From: Rhodobiaceae bacterium
GTDB taxonomy: Bacteria > Pseudomonadota > Alphaproteobacteria > Parvibaculales > Parvibaculaceae
NCBI GenBank assembly: GCA_002401305.2
Contig: NVSO02000132.1
Location: 1-11,770, forward strand
Direction: 5' to 3'
DNA length: 11,770 nucleotides
A program made the position numbers and the translations under genes. The stretch's first letter is position 1. The number at the start of each line of letters is the position of its first letter. The notes beneath the pieces are model-generated. The model was not told the origin of the DNA. It searched no databases and was given only the letters and a program-made list of their open reading frames with translations. Of this stretch, positions 1 to 7,456 are shown piece after piece.

Positions 1-125
1 ACATTGGGTTCAATGGTGCAGAAAGGATAGTTCTCTGCTTGTGCCGCAGCTGTTTTGGTCAGCGCGTTGAATAGGGTGGATTTACCTACGTTGGGTAGGC
101 CCACAATACCGCATTTAAAGCCCAT
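1..125 (-). CDS. ychF: YchF/OLA1-family redox-regulated ATPase, N-terminal fragment
   Basis: Only the first 41 codons are inside the window; the rest lies beyond base 1. The fragment begins [20 protein letters not shown], with the Walker A/G1 loop GLPNVGKS at residues 9-16, followed by the family's typical N-A-L-T-K and the [10 protein letters not shown] segment leading to the switch region. This N-terminus is characteristic of YchF, an Obg-related P-loop protein that prefers ATP and associates with ribosomes. The ATG at 125-123 has only a weak purine-rich stretch (AAAGAGA) upstream. It follows pth by 39 bases on the same strand, and the pth-ychF pairing is common in bacteria, so co-transcription is likely. 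Identification is secure although the fragment is short. Confidence 0.93.
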   Translation of the reverse strand, partial: MGFKCGIVGLPNVGKSTLFNALTKTAAAQAENYPFCTIEPN

Positions 126-164
126 AATTTTGATCTCTTTGGTTACGCCGTGTCGCACATGGCT

Positions 165-965
165 TTAGGAGTCGGAGGAGTCTGGTTTCGGGTCGCCCAT
201 GAGCTTTCTAAGCATGTCAGCGAGGGGACCTTCTTTGATTGTTGTGCCCACGCCTTGAGAGGGTGGGGTCTGTGTTTTCTTTGCCTTGTCTGACTTATCA
301 GGCGACTGCTCATTGTTCGACTTTGGTTGCGTCGATTTAGGCTTTTTGAGTGCAGAGAGGTTTGGCCGTCTCTGCGGATTTGGTTTGCGTTCTGGTTTGC
401 CGTTGATGGCAATGTGGACCTTGTTGGCAAAGGTGCTTTCCTTGCCGTCCGCCAGCAAGGCAGCTTCGTCAGATACAGCGCGTAGTAGCTCTTCCACCCA
501 CTTCTGATCAGCCTTGGCAAAGTCGCCCAGCACATGGCCGGTGACGCGTTCTTTGGCACCAGGATGGCCGATGCCTAAACGGATGCGCCAGAAGTCAGGT
601 CCGATGTGGTTGGCCGTTGACCGGATGCCATTGTGTCCGGCAGCACCGCCGCCTTGTTTCACTTTGATTTTGGCGGCCGGTAGGTCCAGCTCATCGTAAA
701 AAACGTACACATCTTCAGGCGCTAATTTGTAGAATCGCATGGCCTCGCCAACAGCGCGCCCGGATTCATTCATAAAGGTGGTGGGCTTGAGGATCAGGAC
801 TTTTTCTGAGCCGACCCGGCCTTCGCTGAGCATGCCTTGGAATTTTTTATGGGCGGGCCCAAAGGAATGGCGGTGGATGATTTCATCCACCGCCATAAAT
901 CCGATGTTGTGGCGGTGGCGGGCATATTTCGTTCCCGGATTGCCGAGACCTACGAAAAGTTTCAT
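165..965 (-). CDS. pth: Peptidyl-tRNA hydrolase with long C-terminal extension
   Basis: Pth cleaves the ester bond of peptidyl-tRNAs released prematurely from ribosomes, recycling tRNA in the cytoplasm. The 266-residue product carries the family signatures: GLGNPG at 6-11, RHNIGF with the catalytic His19, TFMNESGR with Asn66, YDELDLP with Asp91, and GGGAAGHNG with Asn112. These correspond to the well-known E. coli His20/Asn68/Asp93/Asn114 set. The catalytic domain ends near residue 190, about the usual full length of bacterial Pth. A further 75 or so residues rich in Lys, Pro, Ser and Gln follow and end in a short helix-like segment, [12 protein letters not shown], at 246-257. The ATG at 965-963 has a near-perfect ribosome binding site, AAAGGAGG, six bases upstream. 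It sits 51 bases after rplY and 39 bases before ychF on the same strand. Confidence 0.97.
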   Translation of the reverse strand: MKLFVGLGNPGTKYARHRHNIGFMAVDEIIHRHSFGPAHKKFQGMLSEGRVGSEKVLILKPTTFMNESGRAVGEAMRFYKLAPEDVYVFYDELDLPAAKIKVKQGGGAAGHNGIRSTANHIGPDFWRIRLGIGHPGAKERVTGHVLGDFAKADQKWVEELLRAVSDEAALLADGKESTFANKVHIAINGKPERKPNPQRRPNLSALKKPKSTQPKSNNEQSPDKSDKAKKTQTPPSQGVGTTIKEGPLADMLRKLMGDPKPDSSDS

Positions 966-1016
966 GCCTGCCTCCTTTAGACGCCTTTAGTAGGCATCGG
1001 AGTGAATGCTAATTGC

Positions 1017-1673
1017 TTAGCTTTCTCCGCCTTCTTCAGCTGCTGGTGTTGCTTCAGTTGCTGCTTCTTCGCCTTCTTCACCTTCTTCGCTCTCAGAAGA
1101 GGTCAAGCCAGCAGGGGCAGCAATCGTTGCGACAGTGAAGTCCCGATCAGTGATGACTGGGGAAACACCTTTACCAAGCTTGATAGAGGAGATGTGGATC
1201 GAGTCGCCGATGTCGGTGCCGGTCAGGTCGACTTCCAGGAATTCTGGAATATCTTCTGCTGGGCAATTCAATTCAACTTCGTGACGAACCACGTTCACAA
1301 CACCACCGCGTTTAAGGCCTTCTGATTCTTCTTCATTGATGAAGTGAACCGGCACGTTAACCGCAACAGTTGCGCCTTTGCCAAGACGAAGGAAATCGAT
1401 GTGAGTGACAAAGTCACGTACAGGATCAAGCTGTACATCACGTGGAATCACACGTTCAATTTTTCCATCAACGTCAAGGTCGATCAAGCTACTCATCATA
1501 GAACCGGTGTTGTGGAGCTTTGTAGCATCCCGGAAGGTCACGGTTACTATTTGTGGGGTTTTTTTGTCGCCATAAATGACGGCAGGCACGAGGTCTGCCC
1601 GACGCAATGCCCGAGAGGCCCCCTTGCCAGCCCGGTCGCGTTTAGATGCGCTGAGTTTATAATTCGCAGACAT
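1017..1673 (-). CDS. rplY: 50S ribosomal protein L25, long (Ctc/TL5) form
   Basis: L25 binds 5S rRNA in the large ribosomal subunit. This 218-residue version is the two-domain Ctc/TL5 form. Residues about 4-95 are the L25 core (YKLSASKRDRAGKGASRALR; LVPAVIYG at 28-35; PRDVQLDPVRDFVTHIDFLR at 77-96). Residues about 100-187 are the C-terminal beta domain (VPVHFINEEESEG; EFLEVDLTGTDIGDSIHISS). The tail from about 191 is an acidic Glu/Ala/Gly run. The frame stays open upstream to a TTG at 1685, but GGAG at 1683-1680 lies six bases before the ATG at 1673 and only three before the adjacent in-frame ATG at 1676. The second ATG (MSANYKL) is therefore preferred, though 1676 cannot be excluded. It heads the rplY-pth-ychF group. 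Confidence 0.95.
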   Translation of the reverse strand: MSANYKLSASKRDRAGKGASRALRRADLVPAVIYGDKKTPQIVTVTFRDATKLHNTGSMMSSLIDLDVDGKIERVIPRDVQLDPVRDFVTHIDFLRLGKGATVAVNVPVHFINEEESEGLKRGGVVNVVRHEVELNCPAEDIPEFLEVDLTGTDIGDSIHISSIKLGKGVSPVITDRDFTVATIAAPAGLTSSESEEGEEGEEAATEATPAAEEGGES

Positions 1674-1692
1674 CATATTCTCCAATAAAACA

Positions 1693-1717
1693 GGGTCCTA
1701 GCATTATGCCCAGACCC
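1693..1717 (-). promoter_or_regulatory. Small hairpin in the rplY leader, next to the ribosome binding site
   Basis: On the minus strand the leader reads GGGTC, TGG, GCA, TAA, TGC, TAG, GACCC. This is an outer 5-bp stem, a symmetric 3x3 internal loop and an inner 3-bp stem. It ends nine bases before the GGAG of the preferred rplY start. Its place in the 5' leader would allow an effect on translation, but the pairing is short and may be chance. It is recorded as a candidate only. Confidence 0.22.
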
Positions 1718-1771
1718 AAAGACATTTGCTCTTGCTTCGCCTCCAGGGGTGTCGGCGCTTGAGCAGAGCGG

Positions 1772-1800
1772 GTTATAGCGCTAAAGGGCCCAAAAGACAA
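1772..1800 (-). promoter_or_regulatory. Candidate sigma-70-type promoter of rplY-pth-ychF
   Basis: Read on the minus strand, TTGTCT (1800-1795) and TATAAC (1777-1772) are separated by exactly 17 bases. They match four of six and five of six positions of the housekeeping consensus. Transcription would start near 1765 and give a leader of about 90 bases before rplY. The placement, downstream of the prs terminator and the repeat cluster, fits a separate transcript for the translation genes. Confidence 0.5.
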
Positions 1801-1940
1801 TAGGAGGAGAGGGGGAATGCAGGGATTTGGTGGGGCGGGTTTTCCGCAGGTTTTCCCGGTTTTACGGGTGTTTTATACATGAGTGGTTCGCTCAGGTCAT
1901 TACCGATACATCGCTTCTCTGCGTCATTACAGCTCCTCCC

Positions 1941-2088
1941 CGTCATTACCGGACTTGTTCCGGTAATCCATCTCTCGGCGGGGATAGATTGTCAGCTTTG
2001 AAGGTCCGTGCCGCAACTACGCCTCTGCTCTCCATTTTCCTCAACATATGCGGAAACATGGATTACCGGAACGAGTCCGGCAATGACG
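1941..2088. repeat. MITE-like element with 30-bp imperfect terminal inverted repeats
   Basis: The 30 bases at 1941-1970 and the reverse complement of 2059-2088 match at 28 of 30 positions. Both start CGTCATT and end TTCCGGTAATCCA in the outside-to-inside direction. Each arm is itself a palindrome: in the left arm ATTACCGGA (1945-1953) and TCCGGTAAT (1959-1967) pair around a 5-base loop. The two arms enclose 88 bases with no coding potential. The total of 148 bases, nested dyads and intergenic placement match the style of non-autonomous palindromic elements scattered in many alphaproteobacterial genomes. A flanking target-site duplication is not obvious. Mobility is inference; the inverted repeats are directly visible. 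Confidence 0.75.
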
Positions 2089-2129
2089 CTTTTGGGGCCG
2101 CTTGTCCTGCGGCGTTTGGTTCTCTGTCC

Positions 2130-2156
2130 CGTCATTACCGGGCGTGTGCAATGACG
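2130..2156. repeat. Partial second palindrome sharing the GTCATTACCG motif
   Basis: CGTCATT (2130-2136) and AATGACG (2150-2156) form a perfect 7-bp inverted repeat with a 13-base centre beginning ACCGGG. The left half, CGTCATTACCGG, is identical to the start of the repeat at 1941, so this is probably a degenerate or solo relative of the neighbouring element. It lies just downstream of the prs terminator. Confidence 0.55.
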
Positions 2157-2177
2157 TGAGGAGAGCGGTGCCACGCA

Positions 2178-2211
2178 AAAGCCCCGAAAACCGTTGGGTT
2201 TCCGGGGCTTT
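2178..2211 (-). terminator. Rho-independent terminator of prs
   Basis: Two 15-base arms (2178-2192 and 2197-2211) pair around the four-base loop 2193-2196. The core is GCCCCG/CGGGGC. The single non-Watson-Crick position (2187/2202) is a G-U wobble in a minus-strand transcript but an A-C mismatch in a plus-strand one. The minus-strand transcript ends in four U residues. Both features point to termination of the prs message, whose stop codon lies 20 bases upstream. Confidence 0.88.
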
Positions 2212-2231
2212 GGATTGCAAACGAGGGGGCC

Positions 2232-3164
2232 TTAGTCAAACAAGGATGACACGGACCGTTCTTCTGTTGTCCGGCGCATGGCCTCACCGATCAGTGGGGC
2301 GACGGAGAGGGTGCGGATGTTGTGGGATACGCGAACAGCCTCTGTTGCTTGAATGGAATCGGTGATGACCAATTCTTTAAGCTGGGATGAGGTGATGCGG
2401 GCGACAGCGCCACCGGACAAGACGCCGTGGGTGATGTAGGCGGATACTTCGGTCGCGCCGTTTTTAAGCAAGGCTTCGGCTGCATTACACAGGGTGCCGC
2501 CGCTATCCACGATGTCATCGACCAGAATGCATGACCGGCCTTCAACGTCGCCGATGATGTTCATGACTTCAGATTCGCCAGCGCGTTCGCGGCGTTTGTC
2601 GACAATCGCCAAATCAGCATCAATGCGTTTGGCCAAGGCGCGGGCACGGACAACGCCGCCGACGTCTGGAGAAATCACTTTGACTGATTTGCCTTGGTAG
2701 CGCTCTTTGATGTCTTGAGCCAAAGCAGGCGCGCCAAATAGGTTATCGGTTGGGATGTCGAAGAAGCCTTGGATTTGGCCTGCGTGCAGGTCGAGGGTCA
2801 AGACCCGGTCGGCGCCTGCTGTGGTGATCAAATTGGCGACCAATTTGGCGGAGATGGGCGTGCGGGCCTGTGGCTTGCGGTCTTGGCGGGCATAGCCGAA
2901 GTAAGGCAGCACGGCGGTGATGCGTCTGGCTGAGGCGCGTTTGAGCGCATCAATCATGATCAGCAATTCCATCAAATGGTCATTGGCTGGGAATGAAGTT
3001 GATTGGATGACAAAGACGTCTTCCCCGCGCACATTTTCCTGAATTTCCACGAACACTTCCATGTCCGCAAAACGGCGAACAACAGACTTGGTCAATGGCA
3101 GGTTCAAATAGGCGGCAATCGATTCAGACAGCGCGCGGTTTGAATTCCCAGCAACAATCTTCAT
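2232..3164 (-). CDS. prs: Ribose-phosphate pyrophosphokinase (PRPP synthase)
   Basis: It makes 5-phosphoribosyl-1-pyrophosphate from ribose 5-phosphate and ATP, feeding purine, pyrimidine, histidine, tryptophan and NAD synthesis in the cytoplasm. The 310-residue length is normal for class I enzymes. Visible signatures are the N-terminal [16 protein letters not shown], the ATP-side loop [12 protein letters not shown] at 86-97, the metal-binding region [17 protein letters not shown] at 122-138, and the PRPP loop [12 protein letters not shown] at 213-224. The frame is open seven codons further to a TTG, but ATG at 3164-3162 gives the usual MKIVAGN start and has AAGGGA nine bases upstream. It is followed by a strong terminator, so it is probably the last gene of its transcript. 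Confidence 0.97.
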   Translation of the reverse strand: MKIVAGNSNRALSESIAAYLNLPLTKSVVRRFADMEVFVEIQENVRGEDVFVIQSTSFPANDHLMELLIMIDALKRASARRITAVLPYFGYARQDRKPQARTPISAKLVANLITTAGADRVLTLDLHAGQIQGFFDIPTDNLFGAPALAQDIKERYQGKSVKVISPDVGGVVRARALAKRIDADLAIVDKRRERAGESEVMNIIGDVEGRSCILVDDIVDSGGTLCNAAEALLKNGATEVSAYITHGVLSGGAVARITSSQLKELVITDSIQATEAVRVSHNIRTLSVAPLIGEAMRRTTEERSVSSLFD

Positions 3165-3266
3165 TTCGGCAAATCCCTTAAACAAATGGTCAGTGGCCGT
3201 GCTCAGGTCAAAGCGAGATTTGGCCTACGGCCTGTTTTCGCTCAGCGCGAGATATCATGACAATTT

Positions 3267-3295
3267 TTTATCGCCCGGCGCGCGCGTTGTAACAA
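3267..3295 (-). promoter_or_regulatory. Weak candidate promoter upstream of prs
   Basis: On the minus strand TTGTTA (3295-3290) and GATAAA (3272-3267) are 17 bases apart, each matching the housekeeping consensus at four of six positions. The 207-base gap between the lipoprotein gene and prs is long enough for its own promoter, and no terminator is seen after the lipoprotein gene. Read-through from upstream is therefore also possible. Confidence 0.3.
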
Positions 3296-3371
3296 GCCCT
3301 AAGCCTGTCTGTAAACCGAGAACGTCGCCAGAATTGCCGTTCAGGTGCGATTTGGTCGAATTGTGGTGTTT

Positions 3372-4427
3372 TTAGCCACGAAAGTGAAGGGGGCTGAGCA
3401 GTTCTTTGATGCCTTGAGCTGCTGCGCGTGCCGCTGCATGGGCCTCTGGGCCCCAATCTGTCGCAAGAATCCGCGTTTTTACGGCATTTTTTTGCGAAAT
3501 GATGCCTAAAGCGGTCCCCTCCGGGTCTGTCACCTCCCAAGTGATGGAAACATGGGAGTGACCCGGTGCTAGTTCAGGCGCACTGCGAATCGTTACGGTG
3601 CCCTGCACATAGTACGCGCCACCGGTTGGGGGGATTTTTGTCAAAATGAGTGCGTTGCGTAGGGCCTTGGCCAGCACGTTGTTTCCATTGCCCGGCGTTG
3701 GCGCAACCGTCACAAGGAAGCGAGGAGGGCTGGTGTTGATTGTGCGGTTGGTCTTAATGGCGGCTGTGGCAATGGTCTCATTCAGGCCGGCATTGTCCAT
3801 ACCCGCAGTGCTATTAAGGCCGAGGCCGACGCGCTGCAAGCCTTTGGCGTCGTACCAGTCGGCAATCTCTTGAGCTGTATCTTTGGCTATTTCTGCCAAA
3901 ACATCTTTGGGAACAAGCGCCCAAGGATCTTTTGCAAAGCCTGGAAATTGATGTTCGCGGGTCACTCTGTGTTGGCGTGTTCCCATTGCGTCGATCAGGT
4001 CGCCCACATAGATGAGAATGGCGCCCTTAGGGGTGCTGGCGGCTTGAGCCACGATCTTTAGGGCGTAGTTGGCGTTCTGCTCGGTCGGAGATTGAGAGAC
4101 GATGAGCGGGATGCCGTGGCGTCCAGATTGCTCGATCAGCATGTTCTGCAACGTGCGGCCTTGCTCGATCGGCATGCTGTGGGGTTGTTCAATGGCGAGG
4201 CTGTTTTGCGCGGAGATATTGGAGGCAACTCTTTCCCCGGCGATTGAACCGCCTGAGGCTAAAGAGCCCGTTGTGAGCGTCCCGCCGCGTAAGGCAGGGG
4301 CTTCTAGTGCCATTGGAGAAAACGGGTCGGTGCAGCTCACGAGTGCAAGCGGGAGCATCAGCACGGACAGGCGCAGAAGGCTAAAGGCCTTTCTTGAGGC
4401 GGCATGAGGGGTGTTTTCGTGGCTCAT
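3372..4427 (-). CDS. Uncharacterised lipoprotein with two related halves
   Basis: I do not recognise a named family. From the ATG at 4427-4425 the product has 351 residues. A basic N-terminus is followed by a hydrophobic stretch and the lipobox L-V-S-C at 29-32, so signal peptidase II processing after lipidation by Lgt is expected. The residue after Cys is Thr, not Asp, which favours outer-membrane sorting if Lol rules apply. A low-complexity Ala/Gly/Ser linker leads to two similar segments, about 93-192 and 251-344. Each has N-x-L-I, then Y-x-hydrophobic strands, P-x-G, an acidic D-x-x-G/E-G-T turn, D-P-W or D-W-G, and an Ala-rich helix ending AQxI. A TTG at 4439 in the same frame is a less likely start; neither start has a good ribosome binding site. 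It lies between pgeF and prs on the same strand. Confidence 0.8.
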   Translation of the reverse strand: MSHENTPHAASRKAFSLLRLSVLMLPLALVSCTDPFSPMALEAPALRGGTLTTGSLASGGSIAGERVASNISAQNSLAIEQPHSMPIEQGRTLQNMLIEQSGRHGIPLIVSQSPTEQNANYALKIVAQAASTPKGAILIYVGDLIDAMGTRQHRVTREHQFPGFAKDPWALVPKDVLAEIAKDTAQEIADWYDAKGLQRVGLGLNSTAGMDNAGLNETIATAAIKTNRTINTSPPRFLVTVAPTPGNGNNVLAKALRNALILTKIPPTGGAYYVQGTVTIRSAPELAPGHSHVSITWEVTDPEGTALGIISQKNAVKTRILATDWGPEAHAAARAAAQGIKELLSPLHFRG

Positions 4428-4517
4428 TTTGCTGCGCAAGCTTGTTGTTTCGTGAATGGTCTATCGGAACACGTATTAGATGATTGGTCGCTAAACGATG
4501 TTGATTCGTTTTTTTTG

Positions 4518-4545
4518 ATCCTATCAGGATGGGCGCAATAACCAA
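4518..4545 (-). promoter_or_regulatory. Candidate promoter of the lipoprotein gene
   Basis: On the minus strand TTGGTT (4545-4540) is followed after 16 bases by TAGGAT (4523-4518), preceded by the TGA of an extended -10 element (TGATAGGAT). An A-rich run follows immediately. The gap between pgeF and the lipoprotein gene is 148 bases. The -10 also lies in a small dyad, ATCCT-GAT-AGGAT, which may be coincidental. Confidence 0.32.
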
Positions 4546-4575
4546 GTTTCCCAATGCAACCAGCAGGTTATGGCT

Positions 4576-5391
4576 CTATTTGGGCAAAGTTATGACCGAA
4601 ATACCCCGTCCATAATCGCTTTGCGCGCGGTGAGTAGTGCGGCGATAGGAGAAAAACCGGTTTTCATCTGCGTAGGTGCAGAGGTCCATGTTCTCGACGG
4701 TGCCCACCCCGAGTTGTTCAAGCCGTTCGGCGACAAAGCCGGGCAAGTTGAATTGGAAGTGGGCTTCTTTTTCGCCGGGTTCAAACCACTTTTGGCTGGT
4801 GGGGTCTTTCGCGAGGAATTGCTCTCTAAAGTCTTGGCCCACTTCGTAATTGCTTTGGGAAATGGTCGGGCCAATGGTGGCGACAATCGAGGCACGTTTT
4901 GCGCCGCGTGACACCATCTGCGCCACAACACTTTCCAGCACGCCGCCCACAGCGCCTTTCCAGCCTGCGTGGGCCGCGCCGATGATGGCGCGCTCCCCGT
5001 CAGCCAGCAGGACGGGGGTGCAATCGGCGGTCAAAATGCCAAGGCCAATGCCGGGTTGATCTGTGACCATTGCATCAGCTTGCGGGCCTTTGCCCAGTGC
5101 CCATGGTTGATCGACGTAAACAGTATTGGGGCTGTGGATTTGGTGGACGCTGAGGAGTTTGTCGGCGCCCAGTCCTAAGTTCTGGGCTACGCGTTTGCGG
5201 TTTTCTCTCACATGCTCGGGCTTGTCGTTTGAACCGGCTCCACAATTGAGCCCGCGATAGATGCCTTCCGACGTGCCTTGGGCCCGGGTAAAAAATCCGT
5301 GCACGGCATGTTCCAGCTTGCCCAAAGCAGAACCCTCAAGGCGCATGTCGTCTTGGGGGGTGGCTGCATTTTTAGGCGGGCTATCGGACAT
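4576..5391 (-). CDS. pgeF: Peptidoglycan editing factor PgeF (YfiH/DUF152 family)
   Basis: Members of this family, formerly called multicopper polyphenol oxidases or laccases, were shown in E. coli to keep peptidoglycan precursors correct by removing wrongly incorporated L-Ser. Related proteins have purine nucleoside phosphorylase activity. The 271-residue product shows the conserved metal/active-site pieces: SVHQIHS with His83, TADCTPVLL with Cys124, and AAHAGWKG with His141. The Cys-to-His spacing of 17 equals that of E. coli YfiH. GLNCG at 48-52 and IGPTIS at 173-178 are also typical. The ATG at 5391-5389 has TTGGAG five bases or so upstream. It follows the methyltransferase gene by 35 bases and is probably in the lgt transcript. 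Confidence 0.93.
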   Translation of the reverse strand: MSDSPPKNAATPQDDMRLEGSALGKLEHAVHGFFTRAQGTSEGIYRGLNCGAGSNDKPEHVRENRKRVAQNLGLGADKLLSVHQIHSPNTVYVDQPWALGKGPQADAMVTDQPGIGLGILTADCTPVLLADGERAIIGAAHAGWKGAVGGVLESVVAQMVSRGAKRASIVATIGPTISQSNYEVGQDFREQFLAKDPTSQKWFEPGEKEAHFQFNLPGFVAERLEQLGVGTVENMDLCTYADENRFFSYRRTTHRAQSDYGRGISVITLPK

Positions 5392-5426
5392 GAGGCTCCA
5401 ACGAGATTATGAGTTTGGCAGGTGCC

Positions 5427-6545
5427 TTAGTGGCTAAAGCCAACGGGTGTGGGCGTATTGGCACCGACGAGGGCGAGTACTTTGAACAGGCTGCCCATCT
5501 CTTTGCCATCGGTCAAGCGGCGAAGTGCGCTGGCGATGTCTGATTGTTGCTCAGGCGATGCTTTTGCGATCAATGTTTGGGCACGTGCGTCGATGCCTAG
5601 ATTGCGCAGAAAGGCACCTTGTTCAATGCTGCCAAGGGCTTGCACACCGGCGCGTTGTGCGGCCGTTTTCAGGGCAAGGAAATTGACGTGAGCGGTGAGG
5701 TCTGCCGCGCCGGGGTCTTGATAAGGGTTGGCAAATTTGTGGCTGCGCAATGCTTGGAATGTGTCGCCGCCTGCCGGGCCGTCAAAGCCGTAATCAATGA
5801 TCAAGGCCATGCCGCCTTGTTTGGCAAGGCGGTGGCTCAGCTCCTCAATCAGGGCAATGCCAGAGGGGCAATGTTCGGTGATGCTCCCGTCTGGGCTGGA
5901 TTTCATGGAGGGGGGCAGGAGGTCTTCAGCGCCGGGAGCGAGGGGAACAAGGCAGGGTTCGAATGCGGGCGCGTCCGGTGTGCCCTTGTCGCTGAGGCGC
6001 ACATAGCGTTCAAACCACGTGCCATTCAAGCGTTCAAATTGGCGAATGGGCAGGGCATCGAAGAGTTCATTGGCAATCAGGTAAAGCGGTTTGTCCGTTG
6101 GCAATTCTTCGAGGCGCTCATGCCATGTTGCTTGGGGCACGCGTTTCTTTTGTTCAGCGCGCAAGGCCGGAGAGGTTTCGATCAAGTGCATATCGGCGGC
6201 CACTTGGAAGGGCGGCAGTATATTGGTTGCCCGCCAAAGGTCTGCCATCAACGTGCCTCGGCCCGGACCTATTTCTGCCAGGGTGAATTTCGGCATGTCG
6301 GCGCGTGACCACACATCTAGGACGCACATGCCCACGAGTTCGCCAAACATTTGCGAGATCTCTGGGGCGGTGGTGAAATCACCTGCCACCCCTAAAGGGT
6401 CTTGTTTGCGGTAATACCCCAAGGTTGGGTGGTTCAGCGCCAACGACATATAATCGGCGAGGGGCAGGGGCCCTTCGGTTGTTATCAGTTGGGCTATAAA
6501 GTGCGCCAATGAGGGCGCCCCTGTGGGGGTGATCGTGTCATTCAT
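5427..6545 (-). CDS. SAM-dependent methyltransferase, MidA/NDUFAF7 (DUF185) family
   Basis: Eukaryotic members (NDUFAF7/MidA) symmetrically dimethylate an arginine of the complex I subunit NDUFS2 and are needed for complex I assembly. Bacterial members, common in alphaproteobacteria, are presumed to act similarly, but that is inference. The 372-residue protein has the family's N-terminal segment LADYMSLALNHPTLGYYRKQ at 29-48, GDFTTAPEISQMFGE at 55-69, the AdoMet-binding motif EIGPGRGTLM at 91-100, an acidic strand end HLIETSP at 120-126, and ANELFDALPIRQ at 158-169. Its ATG overlaps the lgt stop as ATGA and lacks a clear ribosome binding site (the preceding bases are AAAAAATCCTC), so translation is probably coupled to lgt. 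Confidence 0.92.
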   Translation of the reverse strand: MNDTITPTGAPSLAHFIAQLITTEGPLPLADYMSLALNHPTLGYYRKQDPLGVAGDFTTAPEISQMFGELVGMCVLDVWSRADMPKFTLAEIGPGRGTLMADLWRATNILPPFQVAADMHLIETSPALRAEQKKRVPQATWHERLEELPTDKPLYLIANELFDALPIRQFERLNGTWFERYVRLSDKGTPDAPAFEPCLVPLAPGAEDLLPPSMKSSPDGSITEHCPSGIALIEELSHRLAKQGGMALIIDYGFDGPAGGDTFQALRSHKFANPYQDPGAADLTAHVNFLALKTAAQRAGVQALGSIEQGAFLRNLGIDARAQTLIAKASPEQQSDIASALRRLTDGKEMGSLFKVLALVGANTPTPVGFSH

Positions 6546-7399
6546 GAGGATTTTTTAGCGGTCTTCTTTTGGTTTACTGGTTTGGCTTTGATGGCTGGCT
6601 TGTCTAACGCCCAGCGCAAAATCAGGCCGCCGATGATGACCATTGGTAGGGAAAGCACCATGCCCATGGTTATGAAGCCTGCAAGGTAACCGATGTGCTG
6701 ATCGGGTTCGCGGAAGAATTCCACAATGATGCGAGCCAAACCGTAGCCCATGATGAAAACGCCGACGAGGCCGCCGGGATGGCGCAAAATATTGGTCTTG
6801 TGGCTGAGATAACGGATCACGATGAAGAGGATCACACCTTCCAACAGCGCTTCATAAATCTGACTTGGGTGCCGGGCAAACGGTCCGCCATTGGGGAAGA
6901 TAATGCCCCATGGCATATTGGTGGTGCGGCCCCACAATTCTGCGTTGATGAAATTTGCAATGCGGCCAAAGAAGAGGCCGATCGGGGCAGCCCCGGCCAA
7001 TAAGTCCCCAACGGACCACATGGCGAGCTTTTCTTTCTTGGAAAAGAGAATGATGGCGGCAACGACGCCCAAAAAGCCGCCGTGGAAGGACATGCCGCCA
7101 TTCCACACTTGCAAGATGGTGAGCGGGTCACTGAGGTATTTGAGGGGATCGTAGAATAGGACATAGCCCAAACGACCGCCCAGTATCACGCCAAGGGCGA
7201 CCCATAAAAGAATGTCGTCAACTTGGTCGCGGGTGACGGGTTGTCCGCCGGGCCACAATCTATGGGTTTCAGCCACTTGAATGATATAGCGCCAGCCGAT
7301 GAGCAGGCCAACAATGTAGGACAGGGCATACCAGCGAATGGCCAGTGGTCCGATTTCTATAAGGATCGGATCAATTTGGGGGAAGGGAATGCCTATCAT
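6542..7399 (-). CDS. lgt: Phosphatidylglycerol-prolipoprotein diacylglyceryl transferase
   Basis: Lgt transfers diacylglycerol from phosphatidylglycerol to the lipobox cysteine of prolipoproteins in the inner membrane, the first step of lipoprotein maturation. The 285-residue product is a typical polytopic membrane protein: hydrophobic segments near 18-40, 60-82, 105-119, 130-147, 186-197, 210-226 and 240-262. Signature pieces are IRWYALSYIVGLLIGW at 21-36, SFHGG with His106, GRIANFINAELWGRTTN at 145-161 with Arg146 and Asn149, HPSQIYEALLEG at 177-188, and VEFFREPD at 226-233. These match the conserved active-site regions (E. coli His103, Arg143, Asn146). The C-terminus ends in a Lys-rich tail. 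The ATG at 7399-7397 has AGG seven bases upstream. A downstream gene encodes a lipoprotein substrate candidate. Confidence 0.97.
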   Translation of the reverse strand: MIGIPFPQIDPILIEIGPLAIRWYALSYIVGLLIGWRYIIQVAETHRLWPGGQPVTRDQVDDILLWVALGVILGGRLGYVLFYDPLKYLSDPLTILQVWNGGMSFHGGFLGVVAAIILFSKKEKLAMWSVGDLLAGAAPIGLFFGRIANFINAELWGRTTNMPWGIIFPNGGPFARHPSQIYEALLEGVILFIVIRYLSHKTNILRHPGGLVGVFIMGYGLARIIVEFFREPDQHIGYLAGFITMGMVLSLPMVIIGGLILRWALDKPAIKAKPVNQKKTAKKSS

Positions 7400-7456
7400 G
7401 GGTGTGCCTGCACTTTGGCCGACGTTGCGTGCGTCGAGCGTGTTTTGAGTTGGCGC

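Larger units (their letters stand above)
1677..2231. other. 555-base non-coding interval between prs and rplY
   Basis: I see no credible gene here: the open frames (for example 1827-2159 plus, 1992-2174 minus) have low-complexity, family-less translations and run across palindromic repeats. From prs to rplY the interval holds the prs terminator (2178-2211), a cluster of inverted GTCATTRC repeats (1896-2156), an unremarkable stretch (about 1801-1895), the rplY promoter candidate and the rplY leader. Confidence 0.7.

Noticed and set aside
1017..1685. rplY start at the upstream TTG (1685)
   Set aside because: The GGAG ribosome binding site lies inside that extension and is well placed for the ATG at 1673; the TTG itself has no ribosome binding site.
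1827..2159. 110-codon plus-strand frame in the prs-rplY gap
   Set aside because: It starts within non-coding sequence, runs through palindromic repeats and has no recognisable features or ribosome binding site.
4504..4530. Dyad ATCCT/AGGAT beside a T-run as a terminator
   Set aside because: The T-run precedes the dyad on the plus strand and becomes an A-run after it on the minus strand, so it cannot terminate the minus-strand genes.
5619..6308. 229-codon plus-strand frame opposite the methyltransferase gene
   Set aside because: The minus-strand frame carries clear methyltransferase motifs; this long antisense frame is a by-product of codon bias.
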